A DNA stretch of 64,000 bases, from assembly GCF_003666015.1 (NCBI RefSeq), contig NZ_QPLT01000001.1:310001-374000 (forward strand). Direction: 5' to 3'. Source of the stretch: Halorubrum sp. Atlit-26R (GTDB lineage: Archaea > Halobacteriota > Halobacteria > Halobacteriales > Haloferacaceae). Shown here in pieces: positions 42,230 through 51,087 of this stretch (the stretch's first letter is position 1; the number at the start of each line of letters is the position of its first letter). Made by a program: the position numbers and the translations under genes. The notes under the pieces are model-generated. The model made no database searches. It was not told the DNA's origin and saw only the letters and a list, made by a program, of their open reading frames with translations.

Positions 42230-43186
42230 ATGATAACGCTGGGAACGGCCCGCGCCTCCCCGGGCGAGACGGACACGGGCCGTCTCGAGGTGGGGGAGAT
42301 GCGGGACGGGAGCCCCGTCCGGCTGCCGGTCGCCGCGATCAACGGCGCTGCCGACGGGCCGACGCTGTACGTCCAAGCGGTGAGCGACGGCGACGAGCTG
42401 AACGGGTTGGGCGTCGTCAACCGCGTCGTCCCCCGGCTCGACCCGGCCGAGCTGTCGGGGTCCGTCCTCGTCGTCGGCATCGTGAACCACTTCGCGTTCC
42501 AGGCCGCGGAACACCGGAACCCGGTCGACGACCGGAAGATGAACCGCGGTTATCCGGGGGACGCGGACGGGACGACCAGCGAGCGGATCGCCCACGAGAC
42601 GTTCCAGGTCGCCAAGCGCGCGGACTACATCCTCGACCTCCACCAGGGGTCGACGAGCCGGATGATAAACGAGACGCGCGTGCGCTGCGGCGTCCGCCAC
42701 CGCCTCCACGGCGAGTGCTTGGAGCTCGCGAAGGCGTTCGGCTGCGGGCACGTCCTCGACATCAAGGGCCCGGACGGCCAGCTCGCCCGGGCCGGCCCGG
42801 AGCACGGCATCCCCACCGTCGACCCCGAGCTCGGCGGCTGCGTCGGCTGGGACGAGGAGTCGATTCAGTACGGCGTCGAGGGCGTGTTCAACGTGCTCCG
42901 CCACTACGGGTTCCTCGACGGCGACGCGCCCCTCGAGTCGCAGACGCGCGCCCGCGGCTTCGACCAGTACGGCTCGCCGGCCGGCGGCTTAGTCCGCTTC
43001 GAGCGCGAGCTCGGCGAGCGCGTCTCGGCGGGCGACGTCCTCTTCGAGGTGACCGACACCTTCGGCGCCTTAGAGGGCCGCGTCACCGCTGACACGGACG
43101 GGATCTTCTGGCGGACGCGCCGCCTCCCGCAGGTGGCCGCCGGCGAGTACGTCTGCTCGATCGGCACCAACGTCGACGAGTACTGA
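42230..43186 (+). CDS. Succinylglutamate desuccinylase/aspartoacylase family protein
   Basis: A 318-residue protein of the M14-like zinc amidohydrolase family. It has YVQAVSDGDELNGLGVVNR (usual G-x-HG-x-E zinc motif, here with Asp in the His position), NPDDRKMNRGYPGD-like arginine and Asn motifs, and ILDLHQGSTSRM with the second zinc His. The C-terminal barrel-like domain from about 230 includes GLVRFERELGERVSAGDVLF. The substrate is probably an N-acylated amino acid. It overlaps the next gene by 1 nt, so it is coupled with the threonine synthase-like enzyme. Confidence 0.85.
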   Translation: MITLGTARASPGETDTGRLEVGEMRDGSPVRLPVAAINGAADGPTLYVQAVSDGDELNGLGVVNRVVPRLDPAELSGSVLVVGIVNHFAFQAAEHRNPVDDRKMNRGYPGDADGTTSERIAHETFQVAKRADYILDLHQGSTSRMINETRVRCGVRHRLHGECLELAKAFGCGHVLDIKGPDGQLARAGPEHGIPTVDPELGGCVGWDEESIQYGVEGVFNVLRHYGFLDGDAPLESQTRARGFDQYGSPAGGLVRFERELGERVSAGDVLFEVTDTFGALEGRVTADTDGIFWRTRRLPQVAAGEYVCSIGTNVDEY

Positions 43187-44370
43187 TGGCCGACCCCGAC
43201 GACACAGCCCCTTCGAACTCCGATCTCCGCCGACTCCGCTGTCCCGAGTGCGGCGAGACGTACCGCGACCGCTGGCGCTGCCGGTGCGGCGCCCCGCTCG
43301 ACTTCGCTGACTCGCCGACGCCCGACGGCGCGGCGCCCGCCCCCGACTCGTTCGACGCGCGCGACGGCCTGTGGGCGTTCGACGACTTCCTCGCGGTCGG
43401 CGACGACCCCCGCGACCGCGTGACGCTCGGCGAGGGGATGACGCCGCTCGTCGACGCCGACGAGGGGCGCGAGTCCGGTGAGGACTCGGAAACCGACCTC
43501 TCCCCGTGGAACGCGTCGTTCAAACTGGAGTACGTCTTCCCGACCGGCTCGTTCAAGGACCGCGGGGCGACGACGACGCTGACCCGGGCCCGCGAGCTGG
43601 GCGTCGAGCGCGTCGTCGAGGACTCCTCGGGCAACGCGGGCGCGGCGATCGCGACCTACGCCGCCCGCGCCGGGATCGCGGCCGAAATATACGTCCCGGC
43701 CGACGCGAAGGAGTCGAAGCTCCGCGCGATCCGCCGCGCGGGCGCCGAGCCGGTCCGGATCGAGGGGAGCCGGGGCGACGTGACGGACGCGTGCGTCGCG
43801 GCGCTCGACGAGGAGAAACCCGCCTGGTACGCCAGCCACGCCTGGAACCCGGCGTTCTTCGAGGGGACCGCAACGGTCGCGCACGAGATCGCCCTCCAAC
43901 GCGGCTGGGACGCCCCCGACGCGGTCGTGACGCCGCTCGGTCACGGCACGCTGTTCCTCGGCGCCCACCGCGGGTTTAGGCGGCTCGAACGGGCCGGCTG
44001 GATCGACTCCGTCCCGCGGCTCTACGGCGCGCAGGCGGCCGGCGTCGCGCCGATCGTCCGGGCGCTCCACGGTCCGGAGGCAGCCGATCCGGACGGCGCA
44101 GTCAACGAGGCGGCGGACGGGATCCAGATCGCCGAGCCGGTCCGCGACCGGGAGATCCGGGCGGCGATCGACGCGACCGGCGGCGACGCGCTCGCGGTCA
44201 CCGAGGCGGCCGCGACCCGCGAACTCGACCGGCTCCACGCGGCCGGCTTTTATACCGAGCCGACCTGCGCCGTCGCGCCCGCGGCGCTGCGAACGCTCCG
44301 CGAACGCGGCGAGATCGGCGCCGACGAGGACGTGGTCGTGCCGCTCACGGGGAGCGGCTTAAAAGGGTAA
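43186..44370 (+). CDS. Threonine synthase-like PLP enzyme
   Basis: A 394-residue fold type II PLP enzyme. It opens with a zinc ribbon (CPECGETYRDRWRCRCG) seen in archaeal threonine synthases. The Lys that binds PLP is in PTGSFKDRGATTT, and SSGNAGAAIATYAARAG is the phosphate-cradle loop. The C-terminal end VVPLTGSGLKG binds PLP's pyridine ring. It may be threonine synthase proper or a paralogue acting on another phosphoamino acid. It is coupled to the upstream hydrolase. Confidence 0.86.
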   Translation: MADPDDTAPSNSDLRRLRCPECGETYRDRWRCRCGAPLDFADSPTPDGAAPAPDSFDARDGLWAFDDFLAVGDDPRDRVTLGEGMTPLVDADEGRESGEDSETDLSPWNASFKLEYVFPTGSFKDRGATTTLTRARELGVERVVEDSSGNAGAAIATYAARAGIAAEIYVPADAKESKLRAIRRAGAEPVRIEGSRGDVTDACVAALDEEKPAWYASHAWNPAFFEGTATVAHEIALQRGWDAPDAVVTPLGHGTLFLGAHRGFRRLERAGWIDSVPRLYGAQAAGVAPIVRALHGPEAADPDGAVNEAADGIQIAEPVRDREIRAAIDATGGDALAVTEAAATRELDRLHAAGFYTEPTCAVAPAALRTLRERGEIGADEDVVVPLTGSGLKG

Positions 44371-44445
44371 GCCGAGCGAGCTCGCAGGCGCAGGCGGGCC
44401 GACCTCACCGTCACCCCTTTTCTGTCGGAGCGCGTCCGACCGCGT

Positions 44446-45348
44446 ATGGAGGTGCTCGTCTACGGCGCCGGCGCGCTCGGGAACCTCGTGGGCGGGCTGC
44501 TGGCGCGCGAACACGACGTGACGCTCGTCGGCCGCGACCCGCACATGCGGACGATCCGCGAGGACGGGCTCCGGATCGACGGCGAGGTCGACGCCCGCGT
44601 CGAGCCGCGCGCGCTCACCGACGGGACGCACCGCGCCGCGGACCTCGCCCTCGTCACGACGAAGGCGTACGACACCGACGCGGCGGCCCGAGCGCTCGCG
44701 ACCGGCGAGTACGACGCGGTCTGCTCGCTCCAGAACGGGCTCACCGAGGAGCGGTTGGTCGCCGCGCTCGACGCGACGGTGCTCGCCGGCACCGCGAGCT
44801 ACGGCGCCCGGTTCGCGGAGCCGGGCCGCGTCACCTGTACCGGCGTCGGCGAGGTGACGGTCGGCGCGCTCTCCGGCGGCGCGAGCCCCGCCGCCGATAG
44901 GGTCGGCGCGGCGTTCGAGGCTGCCGGTGTCGAGGCGGTCGTCGCCGAGGACATGCCGGCGCGCCGCTTCGAGAAACTCGCGGTCAACGCCGGGATCAAC
45001 GGCCCCTCGGCGCTCGCGCGGACCGAGAACGGGACGACGCTCGACGGGCCCGCGGGCGAGATCGCCCGCGAGGCGGCCCGCGAGACGGCCCGCGTCGCCC
45101 GGGCGGTCGGGGTCGACCTCGCCGACGACCGCGCGGTCGCGGCCGTCGAGCGCGTCGCCGCCGACACCGCCGCCAACCGGTCGTCGATGTACGAGGACGT
45201 CGCGAACGGGCGACGCACCGAGGTCGACGCGATCTACGGCGCCGTCGTCGACAGGGCGGACCGCCACGACGTCCCGGCGCCGACCTGTCGGACGATCGGG
45301 TCGCTGATCCGCGGCTGGGAGGCGGCGCGCGGGCTCCGTCAGGGGTGA
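44446..45348 (+). CDS. panE: 2-Dehydropantoate 2-reductase (ketopantoate reductase)
   Basis: A 300-residue NADPH-dependent reductase that makes pantoate for coenzyme A. The Rossmann fingerprint is VLVYGAGALGNLVGGLLA, the middle motif SLQNGLTEERLV is typical, and the conserved Lys appears in RRFEKLAVNAGINGP. Length and two-domain layout (nucleotide-binding, then helical) match the family. It stands alone downstream of the PLP enzyme gene. Confidence 0.9.
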   Translation: MEVLVYGAGALGNLVGGLLAREHDVTLVGRDPHMRTIREDGLRIDGEVDARVEPRALTDGTHRAADLALVTTKAYDTDAAARALATGEYDAVCSLQNGLTEERLVAALDATVLAGTASYGARFAEPGRVTCTGVGEVTVGALSGGASPAADRVGAAFEAAGVEAVVAEDMPARRFEKLAVNAGINGPSALARTENGTTLDGPAGEIAREAARETARVARAVGVDLADDRAVAAVERVAADTAANRSSMYEDVANGRRTEVDAIYGAVVDRADRHDVPAPTCRTIGSLIRGWEAARGLRQG

Positions 45349-45401
45349 CGACGAACTCCGAAAAGAACGACGCGCGGTCGGCGATCCGGGTCGCTACGCG
45401 C

Positions 45402-45623
45402 TCAGCACCACTCTTCGAGGACGGTCGCGTCGGTCTCGTCGACCGACACCCACGCGTCCTCCCGCGAGACGTCCGCGATGACGAGCTCCGATCGCGACGA
45501 CGAGGAGTCGATGGACGCCATCACGTCCGGCGCGTCGGCGGCGTCGAGCGTCGGGTCCGTCGGCAGCGCCGTCCGGCGGCGGTCGGGGTCCGGCTCGTCC
45601 CATGGAGTGGAACTCCGTGACAT
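45402..45623 (-). CDS. Small haloarchaeal protein of unknown function
   Basis: A 73-residue acidic protein, MSRSSTPWDEPDPDRRRTAL to VDETDATVLEEWC, with a Ser/Asp-rich middle (MASIDSSSSRSELVIADVSR). Such short proteins ending in Glu-Trp-Cys occur in haloarchaea (DUF7556-like) as I recall. It lies under a 15-bp palindrome promoter and so may regulate itself or be regulated tightly. Confidence 0.7.
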   Translation of the reverse strand: MSRSSTPWDEPDPDRRRTALPTDPTLDAADAPDVMASIDSSSSRSELVIADVSREDAWVSVDETDATVLEEWC

Positions 45624-45626
45624 GGT

Positions 45627-45652
45627 TGTGAATAGTTCACAGTACGTATAAG
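45627..45652 (-). promoter_or_regulatory. TATA box and 15-bp palindrome at a small-gene promoter
   Basis: The perfect palindrome TGTGAATAGTTCACA (45627-45641) lies directly before the ATG at 45623. A TATA-like CTTATACG on the minus strand at about 45645-45652 is 22-29 nt upstream of that ATG, fitting a leaderless transcript. A dimeric repressor bound here would block RNA polymerase. The regulator is unknown. Confidence 0.55.
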
Positions 45653-45920
45653 AGTTGCGAACCGGACCGCGATCGGCCGTCGGATCGGAGATTCCGGGGA
45701 CTGCCGACCGACGTATCTCCCGAGAAACCGCCGCTCGGGCGACGATCTGTCCGAACGTGTCGAGTTTCTCATCGCCTCGCGTCCCCTCGCGGGACGCCGG
45801 CGGCCGGCCCCGGTCGCCGCCGATCCGTCGTCGCTCCGCTGGCGCTCCGACGCCGCGGGCCGGTGGTCCGGCTCCGCACACCTTCGCAGTATACAAGAGG
45901 TGGCACGCTGAAAGACGGGC

Positions 45921-46769
45921 ATGAACGTCGCAGACGCCATGACGCCCCGCTCGGAGCTCGTCGTCGTCGAGATTCCCGGGAGCCGGAACGACGTGCTGGA
46001 GTACATTCAAGAACACGGGTTCTCCTCGGTCCCGGTCGTGAAAGACGTCGACGGCGACGAGGTGTACCGCGGGCTCGTCACGCGCGACGACCTGATCGAT
46101 CAGCCGGACGAGGACCAGCTCGCGCTGCTGATGCGCGAGGTCCCGACGGCCGGGGCCGACGACGACATCGTCGACGCCGCCCGGACGATGGTCGAGGCGG
46201 AGTCGCGGCGGCTCCCCGTCGTCGACGGCGACGAGCTCGTCGGCATCCTCACCGTCACCGACGTGGTCCGGGCCATCGCCCGCGGCGAGGTCGACGGCGA
46301 CACTCCCGTCGGCGAGCTCGCGACGCGCGCCGTCAACGCGACCCACGCCGGGACGCCCCTGACCGTCGCCGAGCGCGAGATCGGGCTCTCCGGCGTCCCG
46401 TACGCGGTCGTCCTCGACGACGAGGCCGCGGTCGCGGGGATGCTCACCGAGGTCGACATCCTGGAGGTCGCCCGCGTCGTCGAGGGCGAGGCGAGCACCG
46501 GCGACTCGATCGCCGAGGAGGACTCCGAGTGGTCCTGGGAGGGGATCAAGGCGACCGGCGCGCGCTACCTCCCGACCCGGAACGTCGAGATCCCCGCCGA
46601 GGCGGTCCGCCACTTCATGACCGAGGACCTGATCACGGTCAACGCCACGCGGACGGCGCGGGAGGTCGCTCAGGAGCTCATCAGCAACGACATCGAGCAG
46701 GTCCCGCTCGTCTCGGGCACGGATCTCGACGGGATCGTCCGCGACGTCGACCTGCTGGAGGGGCTGTAG
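45921..46769 (+). CDS. Four-CBS-domain protein
   Basis: A 282-residue protein made of four CBS repeats in two Bateman pairs. Strand-turn marks are DAMTPRSELVVVEI, FSSVPVVKDVDGDEVYRGLV, SRRLPVVDGDELVGILTVTDVV and IEQVPLVSGTDLDGIV. CBS pairs bind adenosine nucleotides and act as energy sensors. The gene directly abuts glyS with no intergenic base, so it may regulate or be co-expressed with glycyl-tRNA synthetase. No catalytic domain is seen. Confidence 0.9.
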   Translation: MNVADAMTPRSELVVVEIPGSRNDVLEYIQEHGFSSVPVVKDVDGDEVYRGLVTRDDLIDQPDEDQLALLMREVPTAGADDDIVDAARTMVEAESRRLPVVDGDELVGILTVTDVVRAIARGEVDGDTPVGELATRAVNATHAGTPLTVAEREIGLSGVPYAVVLDDEAAVAGMLTEVDILEVARVVEGEASTGDSIAEEDSEWSWEGIKATGARYLPTRNVEIPAEAVRHFMTEDLITVNATRTAREVAQELISNDIEQVPLVSGTDLDGIVRDVDLLEGL

Positions 46770-48560
46770 ATGGCCGCGGACGCGCTCGCCGAACTCGCGA
46801 AGCGCCGCGGGTTCTTCTTCGGCTCGAACGGCGCGTACGGCGGCACCGCCGGCTTCTACACGTTCGGCCCGCAGGGCGCCGCCCTGAAGCGGAACGTCGA
46901 GGACGCGTGGCGCGACCGGTTCACCATCCGCGAGGGGAACCGCGAGATCGAGGCGCCCACGATCATGCCCGAGGCCGTCTTCGAGGCCTCCGGCCACTTG
47001 GAGGGGTTCGACGACATGCTCGTCGAGTGCCCCGAGTGCGGCGAGTCGCACCGCGCCGACCACCTCGTCGAGGACGCCACCGACGTCGAGGACGCCGAGG
47101 CGCTCCCCGGGGAGGAGGTCGCCGAGCTGATCGCCGACAACGACATCGCCTGCCCAGCCTGCGGGACGCCGCTCGCCGGCGAGCCGGTCGAGGCGTTCAA
47201 CCTCATGTTCGCGACGGACATCGGTCCCGGCGACGCCCAGCCCGGCTACCTCCGCCCGGAGACCGCACAGGGCATCTTCGTGGAGTTCCCCCGGCTCAAG
47301 GAGTACGCCCGCGGGAACCTCCCGTTCGGGATCACCCAGATCGGTCCGGCCTACCGCAACGAGATCTCGCCGCGCGGCGGGCTGCTCCGCCTCCGCGAGT
47401 TCACGCAGGCCGAGCTAGAGCAGTTCATCGACCCCGAGGAGGACGAGCCGCCGCTCGACCGCGTGCGCGACGTCGAGGTCCGGCTGTACCCCGCGACCGA
47501 GCAGGAGGCCGACGACGGCGACTACCTGAACACGACGGTCGGCGAGGCGGTCGACGAGGGCGTCATCGGCTCCCCGTGGGTCGGCTACTACCTCGGCGTC
47601 GCCCAGGAGTGGTACGAGCGCGTCGGCGTCGACACCGACCGGTTCCGGTTCCGCCAGCACCTCGCGGGCGAGCGCGCCCACTACGCGGCCGACTGCTGGG
47701 ACGCGGAGAGCGAGGTCGACGGCGACTGGATCGAGATCGCGGGCTTCGCGTACCGCGGCGACTACGACCTCTCGAAGCACGACGAGTACGGCGACGACGC
47801 GTTCACCGTGTTCAAGCGCTACGACGAGCCGAAGACGGTCGAGCGCGCGACCGTCGACCCCGACATGTCCGTCCTCGGGCCGGAGTTCGGCGGCGACGCC
47901 GCCGCGGTCGCCGAGGCGCTGGAGGCGCTCGCCGAGCGCGACCCCGACGCCTTCGACGGCGAGACGGTCGCGGTCGACGTGAACGGAGAGACCCGCGAGG
48001 TCGACGCCGACGTCGCGAACTTCGCCGTCGAGGAGGTGACCGAGAGCGGCGAGCACATCACGCCCCACGTCGTCGAGCCCTCGTTCGGCGTCGGACGGAC
48101 GGTCCAGACCCTCCTCGCGCACGCCTACAGCGAGGACGAGGTCGACGGCGAGGAGCGCACCTACCTCTCCTTGGAACCCGAGGTCGCGCCGCAGGACGCC
48201 GCCGTCTTCCCCCTCGTCACGAACGACGACCGCCTCACCGCGCTCGCCGACGAGGTCGCGGCCGACCTCCGTGCTGCGGGGCTCGCGGTCGCGTACGACG
48301 ACTCCGGCTCGATCGGCCGCCGCTACCGCCGGCAGGACGAGGTCGGCACCCCGTTCTGCGTCACCGTCGACCGCGACGGCATCGAGGGCGACGGCCCCGA
48401 CACCGTCACGCTCCGCGAGCGCGACTCCGCGGCGCAGGTCCGGATCCCGGTCGCGGAGCTCGCCGACGAGCTGACCGCGCTGCGCGAGGGCGAGCCGTTC
48501 GCCTCGGTCGCCGACCGGTACGACGCGGTCGACACCGACGTCGAGACCGCGGGGAACTGA
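46770..48560 (+). CDS. glyS: Glycyl-tRNA synthetase
   Basis: A 596-residue class II synthetase of the archaeal and eukaryotic dimeric type. The start KRRGFFFGSNGAYGGTAGFY is motif 1 territory, a zinc-binding insertion CPECGESHRADH with CPACG follows, motif 2 is ITQIGPAYRNEISPRGG, motif 3 lies near VVEPSFGVGRTVQTLL and an anticodon-binding domain ends the protein (VFPLVTNDDRLTALAD). It attaches glycine to tRNA-Gly. It follows the CBS gene with no gap. Confidence 0.96.
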   Translation: MAADALAELAKRRGFFFGSNGAYGGTAGFYTFGPQGAALKRNVEDAWRDRFTIREGNREIEAPTIMPEAVFEASGHLEGFDDMLVECPECGESHRADHLVEDATDVEDAEALPGEEVAELIADNDIACPACGTPLAGEPVEAFNLMFATDIGPGDAQPGYLRPETAQGIFVEFPRLKEYARGNLPFGITQIGPAYRNEISPRGGLLRLREFTQAELEQFIDPEEDEPPLDRVRDVEVRLYPATEQEADDGDYLNTTVGEAVDEGVIGSPWVGYYLGVAQEWYERVGVDTDRFRFRQHLAGERAHYAADCWDAESEVDGDWIEIAGFAYRGDYDLSKHDEYGDDAFTVFKRYDEPKTVERATVDPDMSVLGPEFGGDAAAVAEALEALAERDPDAFDGETVAVDVNGETREVDADVANFAVEEVTESGEHITPHVVEPSFGVGRTVQTLLAHAYSEDEVDGEERTYLSLEPEVAPQDAAVFPLVTNDDRLTALADEVAADLRAAGLAVAYDDSGSIGRRYRRQDEVGTPFCVTVDRDGIEGDGPDTVTLRERDSAAQVRIPVAELADELTALREGEPFASVADRYDAVDTDVETAGN

Positions 48561-48564
48561 GGGC

Positions 48565-49188
48565 GTGACCCTCCCGGCCGCCGCGTGGCGCGAGCGCGTG
48601 GAGTTCGAGCGGCGGCTCGTCCACGCGAGCGGCACCCTCTACCCGGTCCCGTACCTGCTGGGCTGGATCTCCTGGCGGACGACCGGGCGGCTGCTCCTCG
48701 TGAGCGTCGCGGTCGCGGCCGTCCTCGAGGCGCTGCGGCTCTCCGATTCGGTCGGTCCGCTCGAACCCCTGTACGACGCGCTCGTCCGCGAGTACGAGGC
48801 CGACGGGATCGCGGGCTACGCGCTGTATCAGGTCGGGATGGCGGCGACCGCGCTCGCATTCGCGCCGGTGTTCGCCGTGCCCGCGATGTGGATGCTCTCG
48901 ATCGGCGACCCGATAAGCGGCGGGCTCGGCGAGAACGCGGCGACGGAGCCGAAGCGGCTCCCCGTGGTGGCCGCGATGGTGTTCGTCTGCTTCGGGATCG
49001 CCGTCCCGTACGCGATCCCCGAGTTCGGGCCCGACCCCGGCGTGATCGTCGCGCTCGCGGGGGCGCTCCCGGCGGCGGTCGCCGACGGGCTCCCGCCGCT
49101 AATCTACGGCGTCGCCGTCGACGACAACCTCACCATCCCGCCCGCGGCCGCCGGCGGGATGTTCCTCGCGGCGTCGCTGATCGCGTAG
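48565..49188 (+). CDS. Dolichol kinase/CTP-dependent lipid kinase-like protein
   Basis: A 207-residue membrane protein with about six helices. RRLVHASGTLYP at the start, SIGDPISGGLGE in the middle and DDNLTIPPAAAG at the end match the dolichol kinase and diacylglycerol kinase family (SEC59/DGK1-like) that uses CTP to phosphorylate lipid alcohols. In haloarchaea it may act on archaeal isoprenoid lipids. It begins at GTG, 4 nt after glyS. Confidence 0.8.
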   Translation: MTLPAAAWRERVEFERRLVHASGTLYPVPYLLGWISWRTTGRLLLVSVAVAAVLEALRLSDSVGPLEPLYDALVREYEADGIAGYALYQVGMAATALAFAPVFAVPAMWMLSIGDPISGGLGENAATEPKRLPVVAAMVFVCFGIAVPYAIPEFGPDPGVIVALAGALPAAVADGLPPLIYGVAVDDNLTIPPAAAGGMFLAASLIA

Positions 49189-49248
49189 GGGACGACCGAG
49201 CGAACGGACACGGTAGCGCCATCGCTCGCCGAACGGGACTGAGAGAAG

Positions 49249-49333
49249 CGCCGAGGCGGAGATTTGAACTCCGGTGTCCGAATGGACAGTAGATTTCGAA
49301 TCTACCGCCTTGGCCAGGCTAGGCTACCTCGGC
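49249..49333 (-). tRNA. tRNA-Ser(CGA)
   Basis: Read on the minus strand it begins GCCGAGG and ends CCTCGGC G, giving a perfect 7-bp acceptor stem. The anticodon stem GTAGA-TCTAC encloses TTCGAAA, with anticodon CGA. A long variable arm (TGTCCATTCGGACA) is typical of serine tRNA. The T arm is CGGAG TTCAAAT CTCCG. No intron and no encoded CCA. Confidence 0.95.
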
Positions 49334-49486
49334 TCGATTCCACGTTGACCGGTTCCGCTGTTATGCGTTTCGATCGCGCCCGCGCCACGCTCCCGCGAGC
49401 GCGCCGCCGTCCCGACGCGGTCGGCCGACCGCGTCGCCCCCGCCGACTCCGGCAACGCTTTTCGGCCCGGCTCCCGTGCGGTCGGT

Positions 49487-50449
49487 ATGGACGTCCCCGA
49501 AGCGGCCGACGCCTGTTCCCGCGTCGTCGACGAGGTCGGCGGCGCGGTCGTCGCCGACCGCGAGTTCCTCGACCGCGTCACGCTCGGCATCCTCGCCCGC
49601 GGCCACGTCCTCTTAGAGGACGTGCCCGGCACCGGCAAGACCCTCTCCGCGCGCTCGTTCGCGACCGCGCTCGGCTTAGAGTTCTCGCGGATCCAGTTCA
49701 CGCCGGACCTCCTGCCCGCCGACGTCACCGGCACCAACGTGTTCGACGAGCGCGACGGCTCCTTCTCGTTTTCGCCCGGTCCGATCTTCGCGAACGTCGT
49801 CCTCGCCGACGAGATCAACCGCGCGCCGCCGAAGACGCAGGCGGCCCTCTTAGAGGCGATGGAGGAGGGACAGGTGACCGTCGACGGCGACACCCACGAG
49901 CTCCCGAGCCCGTTCTACGTCATCGCGACGCAGAACCCGGTCGAGAGCGAGGGCGCGTTCCCGCTCCCGGAGGCCCAGCTCGACCGCTTCACGATCAAGA
50001 CCTCTATCGGCTACCCCGACGAGGACGGCGAGTTAGAGCTGCTCCGCCGGCGCGCCGGCCGCGTCGAGCAGTCGCCGACGGTCGACCGCGTGCTCGACCC
50101 CGACGCCGTGGCGGCGCTGCGGGAGGTGCCCGAGTCGGTGCGGGTCGACGACGACCTGCTGCGCTACGCGGCGGCGCTCGCGCGGGCGACCCGCGAGGAC
50201 CGCCGCGTCGAGGCCGGCGTCTCCCCCCGCGGCACCCAGCGCCTCTTCGAGACCGCGCGGGCGGCCGCGGTGATCGCCGACCGCGAGTTCGTCACGCCGG
50301 ACGACGTGAAGCGCGTCGCGGAGCCGACGCTCGCCCACCGGCTCGTGTTGACCCCGGACGCGGCCGTCAACGACGTCGACGAGCGCGACGTGATCGCCGA
50401 CGTCCTCGACCGGGTCGCGGTGCCGACGGTCGAGGCGCCGGAGGCGTGA
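49487..50449 (+). CDS. MoxR-type AAA+ ATPase
   Basis: A 320-residue ATPase of the MoxR/RavA group. Walker A is EDVPGTGKTLSARSFA, Walker B VVLADEINRAPPKTQ and the sensor region IATQNPVESEGAFPLPEAQLDRF is complete. The C-terminal lid domain holds the HRLV segment with sensor 2. MoxR ATPases act as chaperones that activate von Willebrand-domain or metal-dependent enzymes. Usually a vWA or DUF58 gene is adjacent, but none lies here. Confidence 0.93.
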   Translation: MDVPEAADACSRVVDEVGGAVVADREFLDRVTLGILARGHVLLEDVPGTGKTLSARSFATALGLEFSRIQFTPDLLPADVTGTNVFDERDGSFSFSPGPIFANVVLADEINRAPPKTQAALLEAMEEGQVTVDGDTHELPSPFYVIATQNPVESEGAFPLPEAQLDRFTIKTSIGYPDEDGELELLRRRAGRVEQSPTVDRVLDPDAVAALREVPESVRVDDDLLRYAAALARATREDRRVEAGVSPRGTQRLFETARAAAVIADREFVTPDDVKRVAEPTLAHRLVLTPDAAVNDVDERDVIADVLDRVAVPTVEAPEA

Positions 50450-50477
50450 GGCGCCGGTTTAAAAAGGAAGCCGCGAA

Positions 50478-51026
50478 CTACTCCGCGTCCCGCTCGGCGA
50501 GCAGCTCTGTCGCCGTGAGCAGTGACTCCAGCTCGATGTCGTGGTCGGCTAGCAGCTCTTCGGCGCCCTCCTCGCGGTCGACGACGACCAGCACGCGGTC
50601 GACCGTCGCGCCCGCCTCGCGGAGCGCCTCGACCGCGTCGACCGCGGACTGCCCCGTCGTGGCGATGTCCTCGATGACGACGACCTCCTCGCCGGCGTCG
50701 AGCCGGCCCTCGATCCGGTTGCCGGTGCCGTACTCCTTCGCCTGCTTGCGCGCGATGACGTACGGCCGGCCGAGCTCGGCGGCCGTCACCGCCACCAGCG
50801 GGACCGCGCCCAGCGCGACGCCCGCGAGCTTCGCGTCCGTCTCGGCGAGCCGGTCGGCGAACGCCTCGGCGACGAGCGTCAGCGCGTCGGGGTCGGTCTC
50901 GAAGAGGTACTTGTCGACGTAGTAGTCGCTCGTGCCGCCGTGCGACAGCTCGAACTCGCCGAACCGGACGGCGTCGGCGGCGGTGAGCGCGGCGATCAGC
51001 TCGCGTCGTCGGTCGTCGTCGGTCAT
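50478..51026 (-). CDS. pyrE: Orotate phosphoribosyltransferase
   Basis: A 182-residue enzyme of pyrimidine synthesis that adds orotate to PRPP. It has the type I PRTase fold: [21 protein letters not shown] at the front, the dinucleotide motif [23 protein letters not shown] for PRPP and Lys-rich KQAKEYGTG. The length matches the dimeric family. It is convergent with the MoxR gene. Confidence 0.93.
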   Translation of the reverse strand: MTDDDRRRELIAALTAADAVRFGEFELSHGGTSDYYVDKYLFETDPDALTLVAEAFADRLAETDAKLAGVALGAVPLVAVTAAELGRPYVIARKQAKEYGTGNRIEGRLDAGEEVVVIEDIATTGQSAVDAVEALREAGATVDRVLVVVDREEGAEELLADHDIELESLLTATELLAERDAE

Positions 51027-51087
51027 ACGGGGAGACGGGCCGCCGGCGACAATAAACGGGTCGGAACGCGCGGACGCCGCGGGCCGG

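Noticed and set aside
45863-48568. 901-codon plus-strand frame overlapping CBS and glyS
   Set aside because: It is an Arg/Ala-rich shadow frame of two well supported genes in GC-rich DNA.
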